Assembly (NCBI GenBank): GCA_026710565.1 | Contig: JAPOQV010000537.1 | Span: forward strand, 1-5,094 | Source: Spirochaetaceae bacterium | GTDB lineage: Bacteria > Spirochaetota > Spirochaetia > SZUA-6 > Bin103 | DNA: 5,094 nucleotides | Direction: 5' to 3' | Shown: piece after piece, positions 1-5,094 of the stretch | Position numbering within the stretch: position 1 is the stretch's first letter | How the letters are laid out: the number at the start of each line of letters is the position of its first letter | Position numbers and translations under genes: made by a program | The notes under the pieces: model-generated | Seen by the model: the letters and a program-made list of their open reading frames with translations, nothing else | What the model was told of the DNA's origin: nothing | Databases searched by the model: none

Positions 1-1037
1 CGGTCGTCGTTGTTGTGCCTGGCGATGCCGTGGCCGTTGCCGTGCATGGGGTGCCACGCGTAGGTCACCGGGAAGTACCCGTCGACCCGCGGCGGTCCGG
101 TGTACGCGAACGTGGCCTCGGGGCTGTGTTCCTTCAAGGTCGCGTGGAAGTTCTCATGGTCGAACGGCCAGCCCGGATGCTCCCAGCCCTTCATGATGGT
201 GATGCCGGCGTCGAACGGCTCGCCCTCACCGTTGACGGTGACGAACTCGGGATCGAGATAGCCGTTCTCATACCAGCGGGCCAGGATCTCCAGTGCCTGG
301 ATCATCTCCGGCTGCCCCTGGCTGTAGACCAGCTTGTCGCCCTTCTTGAGGAAGCGGTTGTTCGACAGGCCGAACGCGTTCATCACGGCATTGAAGGAGC
401 GGTAGTACTCGGTGTCCCGATAGCGGGTGCCGTACGAGTACCGGTCCGGATACGCGGCCTTGTAGGCCGCGAACACGGCTTCCCACTCTTCCATCGTGTG
501 CGGGACGTCCATGCCCAACTCGTCCAGGTAGTCCTGGCGCCACAGGTAGCCGTGGCCGTAGTTGGCGTGCTTCCAGACCATCGGGTAGTGCTTCAGCACG
601 CCGTCGCGCTTGTAGCGCTCCAGCGTGAAGTCCAGGTCAAGCCCCGCGTTGGCGGCGAAGGCGCTCAGCCCCTCATAGTAGCTGGGCATGTGCTCGGCCA
701 CCTCTTCGACGCTCAGGTCGGAGGTGCCCTGCTGGATGAGCTGCTCGATCCAGTAGGTCTCGAAAAGGTCGGGCAGGTCGTTGGCGCCGAACAGCACCAG
801 CAGCTTGTCCTTGTACGAGATGCCGCCCTGACCAGAGCAGGGGATGTGCACCCAGTTGACGCCCAGGATCGCGTTGATCTCCTCGAGCAGCGGGGTGGTC
901 GTCTCCGGCCACACGTGGCAGTGCTCGGTCATGTGCGTGATCGTGATCGGCTCATCCGCGGCCATCTCGGTCTGACCCTCCGCGAAGGCGCCGACAGCCA
1001 CCGCCACGCTCAGCAGCAGTACCAGTAGTTTCTTCAA
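1..1037 (-). CDS. Extracellular sugar-binding protein of an ABC importer (C-terminus cut by window edge)
   Basis: This is the periplasmic or surface substrate-binding subunit that captures a carbohydrate, probably an oligosaccharide, and hands it to the two upstream permeases. 345 complete codons are visible; related proteins usually run to roughly 450-550 residues, so the C-terminal part lies outside the window. Residues 1-19 form a signal peptide (MKKLLVLLLSVAVAVGAFA), with likely cleavage before EGQTE and no lipobox cysteine. Family-like segments are LWRQDYLDELGMDVP (165-179), followed by an MEEW stretch typical of these proteins, and ALEILARWYENGYLDPEF (248-265). The start is TTG at 1037: an in-frame TAA lies directly before it, an AAGGAG ribosome-binding site sits 6 bases upstream, and the next in-frame ATG (residue 25) would lose the signal peptide. 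Family assignment is from recalled motifs; the exact sugar cannot be told. Two cysteines (C40, C67) in the mature part could form a disulfide. Confidence 0.9.
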   Translation of the reverse strand, partial: MKKLLVLLLSVAVAVGAFAEGQTEMAADEPITITHMTEHCHVWPETTTPLLEEINAILGVNWVHIPCSGQGGISYKDKLLVLFGANDLPDLFETYWIEQLIQQGTSDLSVEEVAEHMPSYYEGLSAFAANAGLDLDFTLERYKRDGVLKHYPMVWKHANYGHGYLWRQDYLDELGMDVPHTMEEWEAVFAAYKAAYPDRYSYGTRYRDTEYYRSFNAVMNAFGLSNNRFLKKGDKLVYSQGQPEMIQALEILARWYENGYLDPEFVTVNGEGEPFDAGITIMKGWEHPGWPFDHENFHATLKEHSPEATFAYTGPPRVDGYFPVTYAWHPMHGNGHGIARHNNDD

Positions 1038-1142
1038 TTAGTTCTCCTTGTTGAAGTTGCGGGCATCAAGCAGGCCGCGGGCCAACCGCGGTCCGTGCGC
1101 CCAGTGTCTCGGACGACTGATCAAGTCCGAATAGTTTGCCAT
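1038..1142 (-). CDS. Possible 34-residue small protein or leader peptide between permease and binding-protein genes
   Basis: An ATG at 1142 opens 34 codons ending in TAA at 1038-1040, directly against the TTG start of the binding protein. The peptide begins MANYSDLISRPRHWAHG and ends NFNKEN; it is basic (five arginines), not hydrophobic, and has no domain I recognise. An AAGGGG sequence (1151-1156) lies 8 bases upstream of the ATG, inside the end of the permease gene, and could serve as its ribosome-binding site. Its own last codons contain the AAGGAG site of the binding protein. It could be a real small protein, a coupling peptide that carries ribosomes to the TTG start, or a chance ORF in a 110-base gap. 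Expression is unproven. Confidence 0.35.
   Translation of the reverse strand: MANYSDLISRPRHWAHGPRLARGLLDARNFNKEN
1044..1049 (-). promoter_or_regulatory. Ribosome-binding site that fixes the TTG start of the binding protein
   Basis: The minus strand reads AAGGAG, then AACTAA, then TTG. This near-consensus Shine-Dalgarno with a 6-base spacer supports the non-ATG start at 1037. It lies inside the last codons of the small ORF 1142-1038, whose TAA stop abuts the TTG. Confidence 0.8.
1075..1091 (-). repeat. GC-only inverted repeat between permease and binding-protein genes
   Basis: CCGCGG at 1075-1080 and again at 1086-1091 are separated by 5 bases. Because CCGCGG is self-complementary the two copies form a 6-bp all-GC hairpin in the transcript, 26 bases upstream of the binding protein's Shine-Dalgarno. 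No U-run follows, so it does not look like an intrinsic terminator. Intercistronic hairpins in sugar-transport operons can protect transcript segments, but a role here is inference. Confidence 0.4.
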
Positions 1143-1147
1143 ATAAT

Positions 1148-2065
1148 TTACCCCTTCAGCGACCCGATGAGAAGCCCCTTGGCGAAATACTTCTGCAGGA
1201 ACGGGTAGACCAGCATGATCGGGATCAGGGAGTAGAGCAGGATCGCGGAGCGGATGGTCTCCGCCGTGTACTGCTGATCCTGAGTCTCCTCCAGGAGTTG
1301 CTGCAAGCGGATCTCCGCGGCGATGCCGCCGACCGACGCCTCGTTCACGTCGGAGATGATGCGGCCCAGGAGCTGCGGCACAAAGATCTTGCCACGGCTG
1401 ATGAAGATCAGGATGTCGAACCACGCGTTCCAGTGGAATACGATCGTGTGCAGCGCGAGCACGGCGATCACCGGCTTGGAGAGCGGCAGGATCAACCGGA
1501 CGAAGACGCGGAGCTCGCCTGCCCCGTCTATGCGTGCGCTCTCGGTCAACTCCTCGGGCAGGGTCATGAAGAAGTTGCGCGTGATGATCATCCAGAACAG
1601 CGGGATGAGCTGCGGGAGCCACAACGCCCACATGGTGTTGTACATGCCCAGTCCGCGCACGATCAGGAACAGCGGCACGATGCCGCCGGTCGTGAACATG
1701 GCGATGAGCACCAGGATCATGTAGAAGCGGCGGAACGGCAGATACTTCTTCGACAGCGGATAGGCGGTGAGTCCGGTGATGACTACCGTCATCGCCGTAC
1801 CCACCACCGTGCGGTACAGCGACCAGTAGTACGCTTCCACCGTGTTTCGCTGGCGAAAGACGCGCTGCCAGGACTCCAGGGTCACCTCGCCCGGCTGGGG
1901 CAGGAGGTACAGCCCGCCCTTGACCACCGCAACCGGTGTGCTCACCGACAGGGAAACGTGGCGGGCGAACGGCAGCAGCACGCTGAAGGCGAACACCGCC
2001 ATGAAGAGCACGATCACCACTTGGCCGAACCGCTCGCCGATGCGGCGGCGCGTGCCCACTACCAT
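1148..2065 (-). CDS. Carbohydrate ABC transporter permease, LplC/YtcP (COG0395-like) type
   Basis: This is an inner-membrane permease subunit of a CUT1-type sugar importer, pairing with the LplB-like permease encoded just upstream. The 305-residue length is normal for the family. Hydrophobic segments consistent with six membrane helices lie around residues 13-35, 85-104, 113-135, 142-164, 196-216 and 274-294. The cytoplasmic EAA loop that contacts the ATPase is clear: EELTESARIDGAGELR at 171-186, then LPLSKP at 193-198. The C-terminus KYFAKGLLIGSLKG is characteristic of this permease subgroup. I chose ATG 2065, which overlaps the stop of the upstream permease (the minus strand reads ATATGGTAG) by 7 bases and so implies translational coupling; there is no strong Shine-Dalgarno. 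An ATG at 2110 in the same frame adds 15 residues that look like read-through of the upstream gene's end. Confidence 0.93.
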   Translation of the reverse strand: MVVGTRRRIGERFGQVVIVLFMAVFAFSVLLPFARHVSLSVSTPVAVVKGGLYLLPQPGEVTLESWQRVFRQRNTVEAYYWSLYRTVVGTAMTVVITGLTAYPLSKKYLPFRRFYMILVLIAMFTTGGIVPLFLIVRGLGMYNTMWALWLPQLIPLFWMIITRNFFMTLPEELTESARIDGAGELRVFVRLILPLSKPVIAVLALHTIVFHWNAWFDILIFISRGKIFVPQLLGRIISDVNEASVGGIAAEIRLQQLLEETQDQQYTAETIRSAILLYSLIPIMLVYPFLQKYFAKGLLIGSLKG

Positions 2066-3039
2066 ATGCCGTAGTCCGAGAACCGGCGGACGATCGCGTT
2101 GGTGCCCCACACCAGGATCATGGCGACGCCGGTCCGCAGCATGGTCAGCGCGGTGCTGAACTCATACTGGAACCCCTCGAAGGCAAGCCGGTAGATGTAG
2201 GTGTCGATCACGTCGGCGATCTCGTACACCAGCGGGTTGTACAGGTTGAAGACCTGCTCGAAGTTGGCGCTCAGCAGTCCCCCCATGCGGAAGATGAACA
2301 GGATGGTGATCACGGGAATCATGCTGGGCAGCGTGATGTGCCACGCCATGCTCATCCGCCCTGCGCCGTCGATGTAGCCGGCCTCGTACAGCTCCTGGTC
2401 GATACTGGCGATGCTGGCCAGGTAGACGATGGTGCTGAAACCCACTTCCTTCCAGATCCCGCTGAGGATGTAGACGGCCAGCCACGCCTGCGGGTCCACC
2501 ATGAAGTACGGCGCCCGCGCGCCGAACGCCCGGTACAGGGCGCCCATCACTCCGGATCCCGGCGACATGAACTCGACCACCATGGCGCCCAGGAATACCC
2601 ACGACAGGAAGTGCGGAAAGTACAGGATCGTCTGCACCGTGCGCTTGTAGGTCTGCGAACGCAGCTCGTTCAGCAGGATCGCCAGGATGATGGGAGCCGG
2701 AAAGCCGAACACGGTGGTAAGCACCGCGATGCGGATGGTGTTGACTATCGTGCGCAGGAAGGCGTCGGGATTCAGTAGCAGCTTGTTGAAGTGCTTCAGC
2801 ACCGGGTTGGCCCACGGGCTGCCCAGGATTCCCTCGTTCACGTCGAACGACTTGAAGGCCAGGGTCATCCCGTACAGCGGCAGAAAGTGAAAGACGATCA
2901 GGTAGACAAGGCCGGGAATGAGCAGCACCAGCAGGGAACGATGGACGTAGACTTCCCGCAGCCAACCCATGCGTCTACGGCGCGACCTCTGAGACGTGGG
3001 CTTCGCGACGGTCTGCTGGTATGTCGGGACGGAAGCCAT
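2059..3039 (-). CDS. lplB: ABC transporter permease, LplB family
   Basis: This is the first permease of the importer and the first gene of the minus-strand operon. With ATG 3039 it is 326 residues, usual for the LplB family, whose name comes from Bacillus and does not prove the substrate. A basic N-terminus (SQRSRRRR, 16-23) precedes helix 1, which contains LLIPGLVYLIVFHFLPLYG (39-57), a hallmark of the family. Further hydrophobic segments lie near 101-124, 134-158, 183-209, 238-256 and 296-314. The EAA loop reads ELYEAGYIDGAGRMSMAW (216-233), then TLPSMIP. The end, RRFSDYGIW, is typical. The start is uncertain: the frame stays open to 3309, but the extra 90 residues resemble no permease. ATG 3039 gives a normal N-terminus but lacks a clear Shine-Dalgarno. 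ATG 2970 (MGWLREV) has only a distant AGAGGT. The function is much surer than the exact start. Confidence 0.92.
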   Translation of the reverse strand: MASVPTYQQTVAKPTSQRSRRRRMGWLREVYVHRSLLVLLIPGLVYLIVFHFLPLYGMTLAFKSFDVNEGILGSPWANPVLKHFNKLLLNPDAFLRTIVNTIRIAVLTTVFGFPAPIILAILLNELRSQTYKRTVQTILYFPHFLSWVFLGAMVVEFMSPGSGVMGALYRAFGARAPYFMVDPQAWLAVYILSGIWKEVGFSTIVYLASIASIDQELYEAGYIDGAGRMSMAWHITLPSMIPVITILFIFRMGGLLSANFEQVFNLYNPLVYEIADVIDTYIYRLAFEGFQYEFSTALTMLRTGVAMILVWGTNAIVRRFSDYGIW

Positions 3040-3182
3040 CGGCAATCGGCCCGGAGGGTACTCAACACCGGCGGACGCTGCAAGGTTCGGGCGCGCCGAG
3101 TGGCCCATCCTTGCGCGTGGGCGCACGTTGGCGACAGAGCACACGGGACGTGTCTGGTAGTGATGGACGCGGCGTTGAGCCG

Positions 3183-3212
3183 CTGGCATGCCAACGCGCG
3201 GGCACCTATACT
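3183..3212 (+). promoter_or_regulatory. Putative sigma-70 type promoter for the plus-strand unit
   Basis: CTGGCA (3183-3188, four of six to TTGACA) and TATACT (3207-3212, five of six to TATAAT) are 18 bases apart. Transcription would start near 3219, about 11 bases before the ATG at 3230 and 300 bases before the beta-helix gene. Found by eye only; single matches of this kind occur by chance. Confidence 0.35.
3184..3193. promoter_or_regulatory. Perfect palindrome TGGCATGCCA, candidate operator
   Basis: TGGCATGCCA equals its own reverse complement and lies in the divergent region, covering most of the proposed -35 element of the plus promoter. Position and symmetry suit a dimeric repressor site, as expected for a sugar-controlled locus. 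The symmetry does not extend beyond 10 bases and no regulator gene is visible, so binding is inference. Confidence 0.3.
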
Positions 3213-3229
3213 CCTGCCGAAGCTGAGCC

Positions 3230-3322
3230 ATGAGCACCGAATTCATCGCGGTCGGCGTCGCCATGGTCACCGCTCGTGGGCCGAACCCTGCGCCGGACTG
3301 GCAGCCCATGAGGAAGCCGTGA
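3230..3322 (+). CDS. Possible 30-residue small ORF, first of an overlapping pair
   Basis: ATG 3230 opens 30 codons beginning MSTEFIAVGVAMVTARG and ending QPMRKP. It lies about 18 bases after the candidate -10 but has no clear Shine-Dalgarno. The opening resembles, from memory, the start of short single-helix proteins common in marine high-GC bacteria, but here it turns polar and proline-rich after about 13 residues, as a truncated or frameshifted copy would. Its TGA overlaps the GTG start of the next small ORF. It may be a remnant, a leader peptide or chance. Confidence 0.2.
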   Translation: MSTEFIAVGVAMVTARGPNPAPDWQPMRKP

Positions 3323-3405
3323 CAACCGAACTGCTTGCCGTGCTGGTAACCACGGTAGCAGCAGTGCTTCTGCGCGGCCTCGATGGTGACAAGGACGCTG
3401 CATGA
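3319..3405 (+). CDS. Possible 28-residue single-helix small protein (GTG start)
   Basis: GTG 3319 overlaps the stop of the preceding small ORF (GTGA) and follows GAGGA (3310-3314) by 4 bases, a fair ribosome-binding site. The peptide reads VTTELLAVLVTTVAAV then LLRGLDGDKDAA: a hydrophobic stretch of about 14 residues followed by a charged tail, as in tiny membrane peptides. Its first residues, (V)TTELLAV, echo the MSTEFIAV start of the preceding ORF, suggesting a duplicated start or a broken gene. No known family is assigned. Confidence 0.25.
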   Translation: MTTELLAVLVTTVAAVLLRGLDGDKDAA

Positions 3406-3417
3406 CCCAGCCGTCGC

Positions 3418-3455
3418 CGGAGCCGCGACAACGGTAGCCGGGGCTCCGCACGGAG
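3418..3455 (+). repeat. Overlapping inverted repeats that could form alternative hairpins
   Basis: CGGAGCC (3418-3424) is perfectly complementary to GGCTCCG (3442-3448). The second arm also contains CTCC, which can pair with GGAG (3452-3455) around a 4-base loop. The two pairings share bases and exclude each other. They lie 55-100 bases upstream of the beta-helix ribosome-binding site, where a structured leader could affect expression. No U-run follows, so this is not a standard terminator. Confidence 0.3.
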
Positions 3456-3468
3456 TGGACAGCCACCT

Positions 3469-3490
3469 TCAACCAACAAGTTCCGGTTGA
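3469..3490 (+). repeat. Short hairpin in the leader of the beta-helix gene
   Basis: TCAACC (3469-3474) and GGTTGA (3485-3490) are perfectly complementary around a 10-base loop. It ends 18 bases before the AGGAG site. The stem is short and could be chance. Confidence 0.25.
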
Positions 3491-3508
3491 CGCCGCTGCG
3501 TCTTCCAC

Positions 3509-3513
3509 AGGAG
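3509..3513 (+). promoter_or_regulatory. Ribosome-binding site of the beta-helix gene
   Basis: AGGAG, followed by AAACG and then ATG at 3519. The 5-base spacer and strong match fix the start of the beta-helix gene and show that it lacks a signal peptide. Confidence 0.8.
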
Positions 3514-3518
3514 AAACG

Positions 3519-5094
3519 ATGGAACCTCTCACATTGCATGTAGCCATCGGCGGCGATGACGCCGATCCGGGGACCGAGGAGGCGCCGTTCGCGACGGTCG
3601 AGCGCGCCCGCGCAGAGATTGCCGAGCGGCTGCGCGCCGGCCCGCCGCGGCCGATCACGGTGCTCATCCACGCCGGCACCTACCACCTGAGCGGGACGCT
3701 GGAGCTGGACGGCGCCGTCTCCGGCACCGCCGACACTCCCGTTGTGTTCGCGGCGGCGCCCGGCGAGGAGGTCGCGCTCTCGGGCGGCAGGCCGGTGACC
3801 GGCTGGCAGCGGGAGGGCAACTCCGGCGATCTCTGGTCAGCTCCGGCCCCCACCGACGCGGTGTTCCGCACGCTGCGGATCGGCGACCGGCTGGCCGACC
3901 CCGCGCGCTACCCGTCGGCCGATCCCGGGGACGCCATCCCGGGCGGCTGGCTGTTCGCGGACTGGTGGCGCCACCCGTGGGAGCGCGGCCGGTTCGAGCA
4001 GCCGGTGAGCCGCGTGCGCCGCGCCGGAGACTACCTGCAGTGGCGGGTGACCGTCCCGTCGACGGGGAGCTACCGGGTGTGGATCAGTTACGTCAAGGAC
4101 GAGAGCACCACCCATCCGCAGGTCTCGTCCGTGTTCGGCGTCCGCGGCAGCGAACGGGTGGTGCTTGCCGACCTGGACGCCACCCACGACTGGCGCTCCG
4201 GCCAGCACGAGGCATTCCCGTTCCTGGCCTCGGGCGAGATCCGGCTGCAGGAAGGCGAGCACGACCTGTACTGGGAGAACCTCTCCGGCGGGCAGATCGA
4301 CTTCGACTGCGTGGTGCTGTGCAGCGACTCCGACTGGGACCCCGCCGAGAACATCCGCCTGACGATCTGGCACCCGCGCGCCTACGAGGTGCGTCCGCCT
4401 GCGCCCGGCACCGACTACCTGGTGATCCAGGCGGAGGCGTTCTCGAGCGCCAGCCCCGGCGTGGGCATCGCCGACGTGGAGCCGAGCGGAGCTCCCCGCG
4501 CCGAGCCTGGCGGCCGGCCGGGGCTGGTCACGATGGCCCCTGGGGACATACCGGCCTGGGAGGACTGGACGGATGCCGAGATCCACATCTTCTCCGCATG
4601 GGGCTGGAACAACCTGATCCAGCCCGTTGAGCGGTTCGACGCCGAATCACGGACCATCGAGTTCGAGTCCTACAACGACGTGCGGCCGGGCAACCGCTAC
4701 TTCATCTCCGGCACGCGCGGTTGCCTGACCGACCCGGGCGAGTGGCACCTGGATCCGGCGTCCGGGACGATCCGCTACCTGGCGCCGCCGGGCACGCAGT
4801 CGGTCGACGGCGCGGTGGCCGCGCTGCTGAAGACGGCGGTGCGCATCTCGGGCAGCCACATCGAGCTGCGCGACCTGGTGATCGCCGACACCGACTACGG
4901 AGTGGCACCGGAGCATGCGCGGGAAGAGGGCGCCATACAGCTCGACCGGTCCGAGTACTGCGCCGTCGTCAACTGCCGCTTCGAGTGCGTCAACGGCTGG
5001 GGGGTGCGGATGGTGAACCGCAGCCACCACAACCGGGTCGAGCGCTGCACCATGCACCGACTGGGGCAGGGGGGGCGCGAGCTGGTCCGGCGCC
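3519..5094 (+). CDS. Right-handed parallel beta-helix protein with CBM-like insert (C-terminus cut by window edge)
   Basis: Probably a polysaccharide-binding or -processing protein (lyase- or glycosidase-like beta-helix); the catalytic class cannot be told. 525 codons are visible. Residues 5-96 match the usual opening: a GGDDADPGTEEAPFATVERA segment, then HAGTYHLSGTLEL, TPVVFAAAPGEEVALSGG and TGW. Residues about 158-275 look like an inserted CBM6/35-like beta-sandwich (AGDYLQWRVTVPSTGSYRVW; LQEGEHDLYWENLSGG). LVIQAEAF (301-308) resembles the start of a second such domain. The family framework resumes at IHIFSAWGWNNLIQPVERFD (355-374), then PGEWHLDPASGTIRYLAPP (406-424), and helix coils with ISGSHIELRDLVI and HHNRVERCTMHRLGQGG (503-519). 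No signal peptide or membrane segment is seen, so it is likely cytoplasmic, where it could act on imported oligosaccharides. The last codons, after a G7 run (5069-5075), may be out of frame. It is transcribed away from the transporter. Confidence 0.85.
   Translation, partial: MEPLTLHVAIGGDDADPGTEEAPFATVERARAEIAERLRAGPPRPITVLIHAGTYHLSGTLELDGAVSGTADTPVVFAAAPGEEVALSGGRPVTGWQREGNSGDLWSAPAPTDAVFRTLRIGDRLADPARYPSADPGDAIPGGWLFADWWRHPWERGRFEQPVSRVRRAGDYLQWRVTVPSTGSYRVWISYVKDESTTHPQVSSVFGVRGSERVVLADLDATHDWRSGQHEAFPFLASGEIRLQEGEHDLYWENLSGGQIDFDCVVLCSDSDWDPAENIRLTIWHPRAYEVRPPAPGTDYLVIQAEAFSSASPGVGIADVEPSGAPRAEPGGRPGLVTMAPGDIPAWEDWTDAEIHIFSAWGWNNLIQPVERFDAESRTIEFESYNDVRPGNRYFISGTRGCLTDPGEWHLDPASGTIRYLAPPGTQSVDGAVAALLKTAVRISGSHIELRDLVIADTDYGVAPEHAREEGAIQLDRSEYCAVVNCRFECVNGWGVRMVNRSHHNRVERCTMHRLGQGGRELVRR

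Larger units (their letters stand above)
3040..3518. other. Divergent intergenic control region
   Basis: About 480 bases separate the minus-strand transporter operon from the plus-strand beta-helix gene. The region contains a 10-base palindrome (3184-3193), a plausible plus-strand promoter (3183-3212), two tiny overlapping plus-strand ORFs (3230-3405) and inverted repeats at 3418-3455 and 3469-3490. For the minus strand I see no convincing promoter: TATAGG (3210 to 3205) has only a weak -35, and TTGGCA (3194 to 3189) has no -10 at the right distance. No transposon ends, tRNA or CRISPR repeats are seen. Confidence 0.7.

Noticed and set aside
15..1028. Long plus-strand ORF of 337 codons opposite the binding protein
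   Set aside because: Composition is an antisense shadow typical of GC-rich DNA (rich in V, A, R, H and D without domain motifs), while the minus strand encodes a clear secreted binding protein with signal peptide and ribosome-binding site.
1136..2074. Plus-strand ORF of 312 codons opposite the second permease
   Set aside because: Extremely rich in H, D, E, Q and R with no recognisable fold; the opposite strand encodes a full permease with EAA loop.
2066..2110. Earlier ATG (2110) for the second permease
   Set aside because: Would overlap the upstream permease by about 50 bases and adds a polar extension not typical of the family; ATG 2065 gives the usual short coupled overlap.
2162..2965. 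Minus-strand 267-codon ORF within the LplB-like gene
   Set aside because: Out-of-frame shadow of the permease; low-complexity R/G/P/H-rich translation.
3418..3448. Intrinsic terminator
   Set aside because: The inverted repeat has a 17-base loop and is not followed by a T-run, so termination is not supported.
3206..3686. Minus-strand ORFs (157 and 139 codons) across the intergenic region and the start of the beta-helix gene
   Set aside because: No motifs, no good ribosome-binding site noticed, and both run into the beta-helix coding region antisense.
3837..4586. Minus-strand 249-codon ORF, and plus-strand 3965-4630 in another frame
   Set aside because: Both overlap the beta-helix gene, whose frame shows consistent family motifs; their translations are typical shadows.

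Overview
This 5,094-base, GC-rich window holds a carbohydrate-uptake locus facing a divergently transcribed beta-helix protein gene. The minus strand carries two permeases and a secreted solute-binding protein of a CUT1/LplB-type ABC sugar importer. The plus strand carries the 5' part of a large right-handed parallel beta-helix protein that probably binds or processes polysaccharide. The binding protein's signal peptide ends AFA-EGQTE. Together with the high GC content and the importer type this suggests a high-GC spirochaete (Spirochaetaceae-like, perhaps environmental or host-associated). That taxonomic guess is inference from style, not proof.

Minus strand, in transcription order (right to left): an LplB-type permease (about 3039 to 2059); a second permease of the LplC/YtcP (COG0395-like) type (2065 to 1148) overlapping it by 7 bases; a possible 34-codon small ORF (1142 to 1038); and a binding protein that starts with TTG at 1037 and runs off the left edge. 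The overlaps, the zero gap before the TTG and the ribosome-binding site inside the small ORF point to one translationally coupled operon. No ATP-binding subunit is present. In this transporter class the ATPase is often shared and encoded elsewhere.

Between the two transcription units (3040 to 3518) is a divergent control region of about 480 bases. It holds a perfect 10-base palindrome overlapping a plausible plus-strand promoter, two tiny plus-strand ORFs that overlap at GTGA, and several inverted repeats in the likely leader of the beta-helix gene.

The beta-helix gene (3519 to beyond 5094) has a strong ribosome-binding site, no signal peptide, and a CBM-like beta-sandwich apparently inserted between two parts of the beta-helix framework. 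Its last codons follow a run of seven G where the reading frame looks wrong for the family, so a homopolymer frameshift should be checked.

Working model (inference): the binding protein captures an oligosaccharide, the two permeases import it using a shared ATPase, and the beta-helix protein acts on the same glycan in the cytoplasm. A regulator not in the window could act on the shared divergent region.
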